From NCBI GenBank assembly GCA_950295325.1, contig OX485807.1:25079666-25143665 (forward strand): DNA of 64,000 bases. The letters run 5' to 3'. This document shows, in pieces, positions 36,734 to 48,180 of the stretch. Position 1 is the first letter of the stretch. Each line of letters opens with the position of its first letter. The notes beneath the pieces are model-generated. The model worked only from the letters and a program-made list of their open reading frames with translations. It ran no database searches and was not told where the DNA came from. A program made the position numbers and the translations under genes. Source of the DNA: Polytrichum commune (Eukaryota > Streptophyta > Polytrichopsida > Polytrichales > Polytrichaceae).

Positions 36734-37084
36734 TTCATGCTAGCTTAGTTAAATCTTCCCACATCATTAACCTCCATTGCATCTCACATCAATTTTGGCA
36801 CCCCAATTTATTCCATGGCGAGGATACAAGCGTTGAAGAACGCTCTTCTCTAATGTCACCCCCGTAATACATCCCATCGTAAAACCCACACATCTAATGA
36901 ATACTTAATACCACCACCTAACATGTTGTGGTTTTCCTACTTACTGATTAACTAATTACTTAGACTAACCCCGTATGCTAATCCTAACTAACTAGCCTAT
37001 GTTGTGTCACAAGGTGGATGCCACTACCAACCCCACCTTAATTCAACTGTGGTAATTAGTGTGGCTCCGGGACTAGCCCCAAAG

Positions 37085-37542
37085 CCCCAGCTGCTGGCCC
37101 TTGGCCGAATCCACCAGTCTATCTCCGAACCCAGCCTCTGGCCCTTGGCCGAATCCACCCAGTCTATCTTCGAGCTCAATGCTGCTGGCCCTTGGCCGAA
37201 TCCACCAGTCTATCTTTGAACCCAACCTCTGGCCCTTGGCCGAATCCACCCAGTCTATCTTCGAACCCAATGCCGCTGGCCCTTGGCCGAATTCACCAGT
37301 CTATCTTCGAACCCAGCCGCTGGCCTTGGCCGAATACACCCAGTCTATCTTCGGGCTCAATGTTGCTGGCCCTTGGCTGAATCCACCCAGTCTATCTTCG
37401 AGCTCAATGTTGCTGGCCCTTGGTCGAATCCACCAGTCTATCTTCGAACCCAGCCGCTGGCCTTGGCCGAATCCACCCAGTCTATCTTCGAGCTCAACCC
37501 AGCTCCATCCTCTCTCCTAGAGAGAGAGAGAGAGAGAGAGAG
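37085..37542. repeat. Minisatellite (TTGGCCGAATCCACC... units) plus (AG)n
   Basis: About nine units of 48-58 bp, each containing GGCCCTTGGCCGAATCCACC, CAGTCTATCTTCGA and a variable CCCAGCC or GCTCAATGCTGCT link, alternate in two length classes from 37085 to 37505. A 23-bp AG tract ends the block (37520-37542). Open frames on both strands reading LALGRIHQSIFEPN-type repeats are by-products. The array lies about 180 bp outside the left end of the large Mutator-like element. Confidence 0.9.
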
Positions 37543-37719
37543 CACACACTCAAACCTCAAGGTCATAAAACCCTTGTGGAGAGGAACCCCCAAGCTTATT
37601 CACTAAATCCCCAACCATAAACCAACATGGGAATGCCCCAATTCAAACATTTAAACCCAAGGCCCTTCCCCTTGCTTCATCAAACACCAACTCACTTAAC
37701 CAAAACCAACCCCTAATGC

Positions 37720-37795
37720 GGGGAGTGCTATCTTGTGAGCGGTGAGCAGTGAGCAGTGAGCAGTGAGCGATGAGCAGTAATTTGTGAGCAGTGAA
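37720..37795. repeat. Left inverted end with GAGCAGTGAGC repeats
   Basis: Five or more overlapping GTGAGC(A/G)GTGAGC units followed by GATGAGCAGTAATTTGTGAG. The reverse complement of the right end has the same motif set in the same order (GCAATGAGCAGTAACATGTGAG). Such subterminal repeats often serve as transposase-binding sites; that role is inferred here. Confidence 0.8.
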
Positions 37796-38323
37796 GAAAA
37801 CAAAATATTTGGTAATAGGTCCCCTAGTATCCTATAACCGTGGCCTAAAGAAATAAATTTTTAGGGTTCAATAATAAGAAGATTGGGAAGGACAAACAAC
37901 ATGAATGCTAGATTGTGAGTAGTGAGCAACGAAAAAGACCAATATGTACATGACTAGGGGCATATATATATTTATCATATACAAATTTTCATAGTTGTAT
38001 TGTATGCCGTATGACAATGGAATGGACAAAGTTGAAGTGAATGATGCTCATGATTATGATGATCATTAACATTCATAATATGAACACATTGAACAATAAA
38101 ACAAAACATGGTGCAATGATACTAAATTTTATAATTGGTCATTATACAACATAAATATAGAGAGTGCAAAAAATATAGAGTTGGACACAAAACATGTGTA
38201 AGTCCTTCAAGGTATATCATAAGTTAATGTATTTCAAAGTATTGATACCAAGTGTAAATATGAGAGTTGAACACGTGCCAAAAAATAATAATTATTAGTA
38301 TAAGTTAAAGTGATGGAGGTTGA

Positions 38324-41300
38324 TTATGATTCGGCCTCCAAATCTATGAACTCCAAAACCCGACGATCATACCGTTTAGATTTGCTATGGATAGAGGAAG
38401 GGGAAGATTGAGCAGCAAGAACGGAAGCCATGGTCTCGGCATAGATAGGGAGGCTTCGTGGAGGTGATGGACTTGCTACAAAATTTGGATCTTCAAAAAA
38501 AAGTCGCCAACGTCGGCGACATTGAGGTATCACATTGCTAGCACATGACAACATAAATGTGTTAGTACTCATAATAATCCAACTAAATGCATATACAATA
38601 TAATGCAAGTAAAAATTACACAATCAACCATATGAAGGTTTTAAACAAGATAAACAAACAAAACTTACTCACAAAATAAATTGACGGCCTCACAATTAAC
38701 AATTGGAGAATCATCCGAGTCTTCCAAATTGATATCTTTGCCAATAGGCAAAGGGGATTGTAGAATTAAAGGCTTCAAGACGGAATCAAAAACATCTTTA
38801 TCACCTTCCAACGCCAAGAGGTGACGCTTCAAAGCGCGGCAAACATGTATGGAAGGTCCTATCAAAGATATAAGAAACAATTAGCAAAACATAAATAAAT
38901 GAGAATATGTTAGTTTGTAAAAAAGACATAATAAAATAATTTTAAAGCAAAAAGAAAATGTTTTATACCTGTGCCAGCAGTGAGGTCTGCAACAATGCCT
39001 TCGGGTTTTGAGAAAGCATCAATCAAACATTGGAAAAACAATGGATGTTTTTCTCGCGGGCCTCTCCAAGGTGTGATACCATCATCTCTCATTAGTTGAG
39101 AACTAGCATCCGTGAAGTTGTATAAAACATCATCATCCAGACTCATACCATTCTCCGAAAGATCTTTGTCAATATTCATTTGAAAAGGCAAAGGTATGCG
39201 TTTCAATCGAGTAGTATCACTGAAAGAGCGTACAAGCAAGATAGCAGTGAACTTGATGGTCTGCACAACAAATGTAACATAAGTAAAATAATAAACTAAT
39301 TAATCTATAATGTTCATAAACAACAAAATTCATTGAAAAGAATAAATTATGATGAAAAGAGATGTGAAACTAACTGTTTTGTTTGGATTGCGAGGATTGG
39401 CTAGACGAAGTGGGTTCACACAAGTCTAAGGTCCATGACCAACCTTGAAATTATAATTGGAAAAATATGTAGACAATTCTTTCGTCCACTTTGGATCTTC
39501 AGGATGAAATATCAACAAAACACCATCGTCATGAAGATATTGCATGCAAAATGAAAAAAGAACAAGAAGAAATTTATCAGATTTTGCATTCCAAGAAGGT
39601 ATGGAAGATGAAGGTGTTGAAATTCCAGGCACAGGGAGCCCCTCCGGAATATCTGCAATAACCAAATCAACTGCTGGTGTTGCCTTTGAAACACCTTGAA
39701 AATAGAATGTGCGATTAGCACCAACCTGAACAACATAAATACAATCAATAGAATTCAGTATATTATCGAGCCACAAAATGAAAAACAAAATTGGATTTGT
39801 TATTTAACATAAAGTTTACAAAAATTGGGAAGAAAAATACCTTAGTAAGAAATGCATTGATGTCATGAAAAGATTGAGGCCAAGAGTCGGTCTTTTTTTT
39901 GACATTCAATATGTTCAAAAAAGAATCATTCAAAATGAGCTCAAATGAGTCATTGTCAAAACTACGTTGTGTAGTTTGAGAAACTTTAGTCTTGATTCTT
40001 AAAGAAGTAAAAGGCTCCAAAATTATAGAAAAACCAGGGTTGGTACTTGATGAAGTTGAAGGTTTAGAAACCTTTAGCTTCTTGCCAGAAGGTTCATCAT
40101 TCATTGGACCATTGTCTTTGGATTGTTCGGGCACTTGAACATTATTCTTCCTCTTGCCTTTAATGGGTGCACTACGTGAGAAATCTTCCTCCACTGTAGG
40201 TGAAACAAATGATGGCTCAAGGTGATTACGCAATTCCAATTCGGAATGTGGGGTTTTACTCTTAGGACAATCCAAATACCATCCGCATTCATACCAATGG
40301 ACCTCATTCCAATCCTTGCATATTTCAGGAGTGAACATCGAATTCTCCGATTGAACATCCTTGAAACTGTCAAAAAATGTTGGTAGCTTATCCAAAGCAT
40401 TGGCATGCAGCAACACACGCTTAAAGTATCTGTGTAACCCAAAAAATTAGATTCAAGTAAAAAAAGTTACAGAAATTAGAAAAAAATGAAGAATGCCAAA
40501 CATAAAATACAGTCAAGACAAATATCACAAATACCTGTAAACAACCCGTCTCATGGCTTGAAGTCCTCCAGGCTGCTTATCAAAAGTCTTGTTTTTCATA
40601 ATTCCGTCATTCGATTTGAACAATTTGAAAAATGTCGTTTCCCAACAAGTAACCCTCCAAGATTCAACATAATCAACAAAAAGTGGCAAAGGTTCCACTC
40701 TTTCAAGAACAATCTTGATGATGATGTTTAATTCAGAAATTGTGGATTCATAGAGAGCAAGAGCTTCTTTAGCCAACTGTTGAAAGAAAAAAAAAAACAA
40801 GTGAGAACAAAAGTATCAAATACATATAATATGAAAATAATACTTACAATTATTCAGATCAAAACAAACTTCAACGAAATATTATTACCTGACTCCAAAA
40901 TGTTGCTTTGTGTAACTACAAATCAAAACCCTTATCGGAAATAGGTATCTTTGGAAATTTCAAAGACATACGAAATGCAGGAGTTGAATTTCACAGCTCC
41001 AACCATTTAACCTTCTGTGCGGCATCTACTTTCGATGTCACAAGATATTGAAGTTTTTCTTTATTCATTTGAGGTTCTTCATAACACAAATCATAATGCC
41101 GTTTGATTTGAGCTAAGAAACCATGTCCCAAACTGGGATCCGCAATGGGTAAATGCTTTGCAAGACTAGAGTCTAGTTTGACACATTTGACATCCATTGC
41201 TGCATTCATAAATTCAGTAACTCCTTCCACAGACCTCTCATGCTCCTGAGTAACCTCAAAATATTTTTTCTTGGCCAAATCTCCTGCATCAGCAATATCA

Positions 41301-42303
41301 CGCTAAACACAGAAATACCTTAAATTGGTTAAACACAGAAATACGATTAAAACAAGAAAGCCAATAAAAAAAACGAAAAGTGCGAAAAGTGGTATGAAAC
41401 TTACATTATATAAATAATCTAAGAAGAGATCCCGTGTAAGCGAGTACCACGTTGCAATTGTCTTTGTGATGCACTTTTTGTATTGGTCAGGTGTCAATAA
41501 ATTTTTGAAGTTTTCAATGACTAAACTTCCGATAGTTTGCACACGATACAGTTGATGCACAAGGTTGGTCTTCACATGAGAATGTTCAACATGACTGAAA
41601 CAACCAAAATGAATTCAATAAGAAATATAAAAAACGAATAAGAAATAAACTAAAAACTTGAGAAATAAAATAAAAAATACAAATTACATGGTAAAAACTT
41701 ACCTATTGAGATTTTGCATTGCCGTGAGGAGCACCGAAACATCAGGGGATGAATTCAACAAAATAGAATCCACTAAAATGTGCCAAGTTGTCTATCCAAA
41801 ATGATGCTTATCGATAACTGACCTCCATGCTTGCAAACGATGATTCCCATCCCACACCCAAAATATCTTGCCCTCAAATTTGTTGAGAACCTCGTTTTTT
41901 TTAGAAATTCATTAAATTTTGCACTTGCATTTTTCCAGTGTATATTCCAAAAATTTATCAATTCAGAGGTCACATCTTCAGTTTCCATTTCATTGTTTAC
42001 AACTGAGATATAGAACACGGCACTTCCGGATCTATACCCATGAATAAATCCATGTTCCAACTTGAGAACATCTGACATCAAGGTTGGTCGAACCAAAGGT
42101 ATTGAAAACAAACGACATAACGGAATGAAGAATCTTAATTTTGAAGTAGGTTGCAATTGTAGATTCTCAATCACTGAGTTAGAATCAAATGAATGATCAT
42201 TCAAAATAGCATTTGCTTTCACATGAGAAGAAGTGACTTCACACAAATCATCATTTGGCTTGTTATCAGAAGCCAAATGCTTAGAAGTATCGTTTGTCTC
42301 CAT
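38324..42303 (-). pseudogene. Transposon-borne ParB-like/beta-class N4/N6 DNA methyltransferase gene, nine or so exons, broken
   Basis: Exons join at clear splice sites, approximately: 42303-41703, 41598-41407, 41303-40889, 40785-40530, 40433-39842, 39726-39376, 39260-38970, 38858-38665, 38540-38324. The first encodes LEHGFIHGYRSG and, after a one-base slip in an A8 run, FWVWDGNHRLQAW, like a ParB/sulfiredoxin-fold nuclease or binding domain. Exon 6 has VDLVIADIPEGLPVPG in the place of motif IV (DPPY/SPPY). Exons 7-8 join as REKHPLFFQCLIDAFSKPEG, then IVADLTAGTG (motif I), then CRALKRHLLALEGD. The order IV then I is that of beta-class N4/N6 methyltransferases. ParB-methylase fusions are known in bacteria and phages. 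Stops: TAG after HHFG, TGA after KWLEL, TAG after DKGFDL's frame and TAG after GHGP. Substrate base unknown. Confidence 0.7.
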
Positions 42304-42805
42304 TTGCAACAAAGATGAAGAAACTTGTCAAAACACAAATTGTTGATCACCTCAACTAAATTCAAAATAACAAATAACTTCTTATGTAGAACTTCAACAA
42401 ATTTTTAAACATAAAAAATGAACTCATATGAGAAAACATTATATGAACAAGTAGTAGAGCCAAACAAAATGAATCTGATCGTACTTATTTTATAAATTCT
42501 CATCACAATCTTCAATTTTTATAGACCTTCAAAGTTGCCTAATTGAAAGAAACACTGCATAAAATAAATTCTAGAATGTACCGAGGGGATACATTAGATT
42601 ACAAATCTTCAACCCCACAAAAAAAGTAGACTTTGGAAAATTTCTAAACATCCAAATTCAAGTTTTAAATTCCACAAAAAATCATGTATACTGGAATGAT
42701 CTAAATGTATACACTTATGTTTTTTCAACGTAATCTAAGGTGTTCTTATAATTTTAAAAATTCACCTCTTAAAATCCAAATCTACCAATTTCGGACTTTA
42801 AAAAA

Positions 42806-42839
<34 letters not shown>

Positions 42840-43417
42840 AATACACAAACACACACAAAAACCCAGACATACACTTTTGTATTTCTGCTAAATCATCTAT
42901 ATATTTCTGCACTACAATGTTAGATTTTTTCCTCATACTGCTTGCTTGTTCTCGAACTTTCTTTGTTGTGAAGTACAATCATTTTCGTCTCTTCCTTCTT
43001 CCACTCAATTCTGTACTAGTCTCATATTGATCTATCTCTTGCATCTGTAATAATAAATGCTAACCGCTATACAACTCACTTTCTAAAACACTCATATGAA
43101 GTTTGGTGCATACTGCTACATATATATATTGAATCTTTTTAACGCATGGTTCTATTCTATTGATTAGAATATTTATTTTGAAATATACTGACACCGTATA
43201 TTTTCCTTGTTATTTTTTTCCGACGCGGAAACTCGCTTATTATAATATATTTTATCATTTGAATGTTATCGCCTTCATTGTTATTAGATATTAGGGTTTC
43301 TTCATTTTTTTATTGTTCTCATTTAGGGTTTCTTACGAAGGCCCAATATTGCCAATATAAATAGTCTATCATTTGCACATTCCAATGTCTCTCATTCTCC
43401 AATACTCTTACTTCAAA
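42304..43417. promoter_or_regulatory. Divergent promoter region inside the Mutator-like element
   Basis: 1.1 kb between the two divergent starts. On the plus side TATAAATAG (43356-43364) lies about 55 bp before the transposase ATG at 43418. An AGGGTTT telo-box pair (about 43293 and 43325) and GGCCCAAT (about 43341) are upstream, as in many plant promoters of dividing cells. An (AC)n tract is at 42810-42836. No clear TATA was found for the minus gene. Confidence 0.6.
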
Positions 43418-46400
43418 ATGGCTACCATTAAAGCATCTGGATCATTTGTGCCCTTCAGTTTGTCTCTTGAGGATGATCATCATGTGAAGGTCTCAGAAGA
43501 GTTGCTTAGTTTGAGGTTCAATCTCCGGATAGGATCTATGTACGTAGAGGAAGAAATGTATTCTACGAACGGCGATATCTTAGAGACAATTTTGATTCCA
43601 AAGAACATGTGTCAAGATGGATACTTTTGGATTTTAGGTCCAAGATCATTTAGAATTATAGGGCTTACTGATTATCAGATGCAAGCATCCACTATTTTGT
43701 TGACAAATGAGTCTGGTGCATCTACTGTCAATGTGCCTAGTATGACTACAATCAAGATAAAACCAAGTGACGATGATGTTCTTGTGTTGTTGGACTCAGA
43801 TGAAGAGGTTTGTCCTGTTGTTGATCTTTCTGATACATCATTTTTTCCTTATAAGACTAAGCCTTCCAATCCGGTTTTGGTCTCCGTGGATGTTGATAAA
43901 ACCCCTCACAATTTGTTGTACATGAAATTGATTCACCATGGTGTTTCGTCTCAACGTCCACCTCTTCATCCTTCTTCATCTTCTTCAGGTTTTAATATTA
44001 TCGATGCATTAAAAATGACAAAGTCTAGAAAAAGGTTTAAATCCGATCTTACTGCAATTCATTTTGACACTACAGATGTATATGATATCAAGTATTTGCC
44101 ACCATCTTTTGATGGTGATGTTATCTTTATTTTGCCTCCAATAGCTGTGGATGTTTCTAGTACGTATGGGCGTTCCATGGACGACATGGATAAGATGTGC
44201 GATGGACATCCTTGGTGCACAACCAAAACAACAAATATCCAAAATGATTTTGGATTTTTTTTCAAACGTTCTTCATGTGCCGGTCATTTTACAGTGCACA
44301 AATACATACTGTGATTATCTGTATCGCAATAGAGGTGTTTACAACTGCACCGAATGGATTGGATCGACTCCTATCCCATTTTCTGTGGGAGATGTTGCCC
44401 CAGAAAAATCAAGATTGGAATGTAAGGTATGTCATTCAACACCAGCATGTATTGCGTTGTGTCATGCTCGCATAATATATGTTCACTCCACATCTCCAGG
44501 GATGTCAAGAACTTGTATATATCAAGGTGTTCATGAACACCCTGTATCAAATGGTACATATCGTGAGTCACTTGACATGGTTTACCAATGCGTTGCCAAT
44601 GAGGTCATGAAAACACCCACTGCCAAAAACTCTGCAATTGTTATGGCAACGAGCAAAAAATTCCTAGCAGACTACCTCCTAAAATCTCCATCAAATGGTG
44701 AAGGACATCACCTAGCAGGTTCATCATTAGAGGTCGTCATGGATAAATTCGGTACTCTTGCCTCTCTAAATTGTCGTAATTTTGTATCAGGCTCAAAGCG
44801 CTTTGTTCGTAGTGGAATGGGCACAATGGATAGTATCATGACACTCAAAGATCATTCAGGCTTCAAGTACGTCCATGATAGTAGATTCCCGGGACAATCC
44901 AAAGACAAAGTATTTGTCTTCAAAATGTAAGTAGATCTTCCGGGAAGTGGGGTGGATCTTGTAAATCGTATGCAGGTGGGAGGAGATATGGAGAATTCAT
45001 GGATAATGTTTGATCACGTCAAACGTCTGAAGGGCTGGACCACCCTTGCGTGTCATGTGTATGATAGCAAGTACTGTAAGGTGTTGACCATTGCGTGTTG
45101 TGACATGCAATCTGAAGATGACGTAGCTCAAACGCTCTTTTGGGAAAACTTAAACTCCGTCATGTCGGAGAATGGAGTTTTAAAAGTAAATTTCAAAGGT
45201 TTCATGGCAGATAGCGCTCAGACTAATTGGAATGCAGTTAGAAAGATTTATGGTGTAGGTGACCCAAGTTTGCCAATGGTGGGTCGTGAGCGTACTTGTC
45301 TTTTTCATTGGTCACAAAGTTTGGATAAGATGACGCAGAAGTATATCAAGACATCTTTACAGTTTCAGCACAAACAACTATGCAAGGATTATAAAGACGC
45401 GAAAACAATTGATGAAGTTGAAACTAAGTATCATGTCATTCGTTCATGGTGGTTGTCATCCGGAGCTGCCACAGAAGAAGGCATTCTCGGCTTGTCCGAG
45501 TGGTTGGGGTTTTGGCACTTTCGTTATAGGCAATGGGGTGGTCACATGATTCTTGTAAGTGCTTCATTACTATGTATTTCAGATGTTATTTTACTTTTTA
45601 GAAATCCATGATATATATTTACATATACCATCTATTCTAATTTGTGTAATACTTTTGCAGGATATGACAATGGATGAACGTGCAGAAATGCCAACGTGTA
45701 ATCTTGCAGAAACAGTGCACAACAAATGACTCCAGCAGTCTGGAAACAAGATGACTTGTCTGTATAAAGCAACAGTGGACGATTTGATCCGTGCATTCAT
45801 GCAGATTGCAAATTACAGATCATGGTTGAGAGGTGGTTCTACTAGTAAAGGGCCTGATTCTGCGTCCTTGAAATTGAAAGCTGCTGCCAGGTGCGGAGAT
45901 CCGAAACTATTGGCAGATGCCATGAAGTCCTATCCAGGGTTGCAAGATCTCAATACTAGGGATTGTGCTTTGGAGGGGTCTGAGTTGTTTGGATCCACCA
46001 AACGAAAGCTTGATCTGCCACCGGGTGCAGATTGTGATTCACACCGACCCGATAAAGTGAACTACTCCATTCCTCGCCCTAACACTAGGGTTAGAAGGGC
46101 AATCATAGAGGAATCTTTGGTTTCTACAGAGCATGGTGTGGCACATACCACATTAGTGTTAGAGACTGATTGTTCTTCTTCCCATTGGCATATTGCACGA
46201 TTGCAAGCCAACTCTGCCAAAAGATGTTGGGCAATGCAAGCCAATACAGGGACTTTGTGCAATGCCAAAGTCGGAACTGGCAAACATGGCACACCAGCTC
46301 CCACGTACAAAGGATTGAAGAAGGAATACCGCTCCACCAACAATGTGGAGTACGAGTTTTGGTTTTGCCCTGATGACATCAAACGTTGTGTAAGTAGGAA

Positions 46401-47028
46401 CAAGAAGAAGTATGTGTTAGATTGGCCTGTAGTTCCCAGCATATGGCCTGTGAAGATAGGTACCAATCTCTCAAGGCAAGAAGTATTGGCACTCGAAGAT
46501 GCTGGGTTCCAATTGCAGCAGAGGGAGGCTCTCTCTCCTCGCCGTAGGCTTTCAACAATTGCGATGCTCCCAATCCCTCGGACGGATTTTCATGTGCCAC
46601 TAAATCCGGATGCCCACCCAACATCCAGGTTTGGCAAGTCAGTGCGCCGCAATCTAGCAGCACCAACAGTAGATCATAAAAACAAATGGGAGAGCGCCGG
46701 GCTTATGGACGGATATTATGTGGTTGGAATAACTGCCATTCCATATCCAAGATTTGGAGTGCTAATCAACATCGTCTCCAAGGAGGACATCACATATCGT
46801 GTCACAATTGGCGATATGCCGCATTGCACATGCCCTGACTTCACCAAAATGTCATCTCAGTCCTTAGGAAAGAAAGGGAAATGGGTGTATTGCAAACATC
46901 TTTATTACGTGTTTAGATTTTTGTGCAAAGTGGATTATGATAGTGACAAGTTCATTCATGCTCTAACGTACTCCTACAACGAGGTCATACGATTACTTGA
47001 ACTTGCAGGTGTTGTAGAATGTGAGTAA
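43418..47028 (+). pseudogene. Mutator-like transposase with C-terminal SWIM zinc finger, broken
   Basis: The N-terminal part (43418-44310) is element-specific and ends in a Cys/His cluster (SSCAGH...CTNTYCDYLY), probably a DNA-binding finger. The middle carries RNase-H-like transposase features: VLTIACCDMQSEDDVAQTLF, KGFMADSAQTNWNAVRKIYG and RTCLFHWSQSLDKMTQKYI. The C-terminus has DMPHCTCPDF...KWVYCKHLYYV, a CxCx(n)CxH SWIM finger. An intron (about 45556-45660, GTAAGT...TTTGCAG) is still present. Lesions: one-base frameshift near 44290, TAA at 44928 where the relic at 13.8 kb reads serine, and TGA at 45727 replacing a tryptophan. Apart from these the reading frame is intact, so it is a recent pseudogene. 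Confidence 0.85.
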
Positions 47029-47253
47029 TATTTCAAGTGTTGTATTTGACTACATGTTTGAGAATTTGAATAAGTGACATGTATTAGTGTGGATTTCTAT
47101 AATAAAAACCAGCAATGGACTAAGTATCTATGGTTATAAGTTGCTTTCATTCTTCTTCAATCCGAATGCGAGTACTTTATATTCCAAAAATATGAGTGCC
47201 AATTTTAGAAAATATTACCTAAAACCGTGCCGAATTACTAAATTTGGTATCAT

Positions 47254-47339
47254 TGCTCACATGTTACTGCTCATTGCTCATGTGTTACCGCTCACCGCTC
47301 ACTGCTCATGGCTCATTGCTCATGTGTTAGCTTCCCTCC
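47254..47339. repeat. Right inverted end with GCTCACTGCTCA repeats
   Basis: Seven GCTCA(C/T)(T/C)GCTCA-type units between 47254 and 47327, then GTGTTAGCTTCCCTCC at the terminus, directly followed by the target-site copy at 47340-47348. Mirror image of the left end. Confidence 0.8.
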
Positions 47340-47554
47340 CCCTAATGCCACTAACCCTCTAATTAACCACACTAAATAAGCCTAAGGCCTAAAACATAAC
47401 TCCACACCAAGCCTCACTCTTTTTAATATTTTTTGTTGTTTCAATAATGACGTCAATTCCAACTTCAAGTAAATTTAAAGCATAAAACAAATATGAGCAA
47501 CCATTTTGGGCTCATATAATTGGCGACCATCGGGGGATGGATCCCAAAGATTCT

Positions 47555-47946
47555 TGCTTCGCAGGCAAGTTGTTGATCAAGCCCGATACTCCTTGCACCG
47601 GCTCCCGGAAGTTCGGGTTGGAAAACTCTCGCCGTTCAAAGTCTCCAATTGCATTGAGTTGTTGGGAAACACCTCTCGAACAAGATAGGGGCCTAACTAA
47701 ACCGCATCAAACTTCCTAGCATCTTGAATCATCACCATCATTCCCGGTCGTAATGCCCTTTTCTTGTGTCGCTTATCAAAGATGACCTTTCTTCGACGTT
47801 GAATTGCCTCAATGTGTTGGGCGGCCATCTTTCATCTCTCATCAAGCTCCTCCAAATCAGTTAACCTATTCTTCAATGATTGGCTTTTGGTAAGGCGTAA
47901 GCCTATTGCAACCCGAAGAGATTCCATCTCATACTCAATTGGTAGA
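47555..47946 (-). pseudogene. Ty3/gypsy integrase C-terminal relic
   Basis: Minus-strand translation gives LPIEYEMESLRVAIGLRLT, then RLTDLEELDER, stop, then QHIEAIQRRRKVIFDKRHKK. GMMVMIQDARKFDA and GPYLVREVFPNNSMQLETLN follow, with FPTRTSGSRCKEYR last. This is the tail of a Ty3/gypsy polyprotein (integrase C-terminal, GPY/F motif). One stop and one frameshift. At about 47517 the minus strand reads TATGAGCCCAAAATGG, similar to the LTR start at 58845, so an LTR stub may follow. The relic is cut off abruptly at 47950 where the palindromes of the next element begin. Confidence 0.75.
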
Positions 47947-47965
47947 GTAGCAGGGTTGTCTATTG

Positions 47966-48033
47966 TGTCGTGACGGAGGGTAATCCCGACATAATGTCGT
48001 GCCGTCACGACACGTATCCGTCACGACATTATG
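47966..48033. repeat. Nested perfect palindromes
   Basis: TGTCGTGACGG (47966-47976) pairs with CCGTCACGACA (48002-48012), and CATAATGTCGTG (47990-48001) pairs with CACGACATTATG (48022-48033). The stems overlap, so alternative cruciforms are possible. The block lies where a gypsy relic stops and just before the hAT-associated minisatellite, so it may mark the left end of that element. Confidence 0.8.
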
Positions 48034-48180
48034 CCGGATGCTGTCTTTATCCTGACGGACTTGAATTTTACCGATTTTTTTGTGTAATTACATTAACCCA
48101 TTTCTGACACGTAGGATTTACAATGTCCACGTGTGATGACATGTCAACAAAGTAAAGGTAAAGTGGGGAAAAATTTACTA

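Larger units (their letters stand above)
37720..47339. mobile_element. 9.6-kb two-gene Mutator-like element with target-site duplication
   Basis: CCCTAATGC flanks both ends (37711-37719 and 47340-47348; a tenth base, C, also matches). Both ends begin with G: left GGGGAGTGCTATCTTGTGAGC, right (reverse complement) GGAGGGAAGCTAACACATGAG. Behind each end lie several GTGAGCAGTGAGC-like motifs. A 9-bp duplication, a terminal G and a MULE-type transposase fit the Mutator superfamily. Inside are two divergent genes with introns: a ParB/DNA-methyltransferase-like gene (minus) and a SWIM-finger transposase (plus), separated by a roughly 1.1-kb bidirectional promoter region. Both are damaged by a few point changes, so the insertion is fairly old but still legible. 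Confidence 0.85.

Noticed and set aside
37085-37505. CRISPR-like array
   Set aside because: Units are tandem without unique spacers, in a plant nuclear context.
43373-43417. Earlier start for the transposase
   Set aside because: The TATA box at 43356 would place the transcript start at or after these codons; ATG 43418 fits better.
44926-44935. AAATGTAAGT as an intron donor in the transposase
   Set aside because: The following sequence continues the homologous protein in frame and the relic copy has a serine codon here, so it is a TAA nonsense change.
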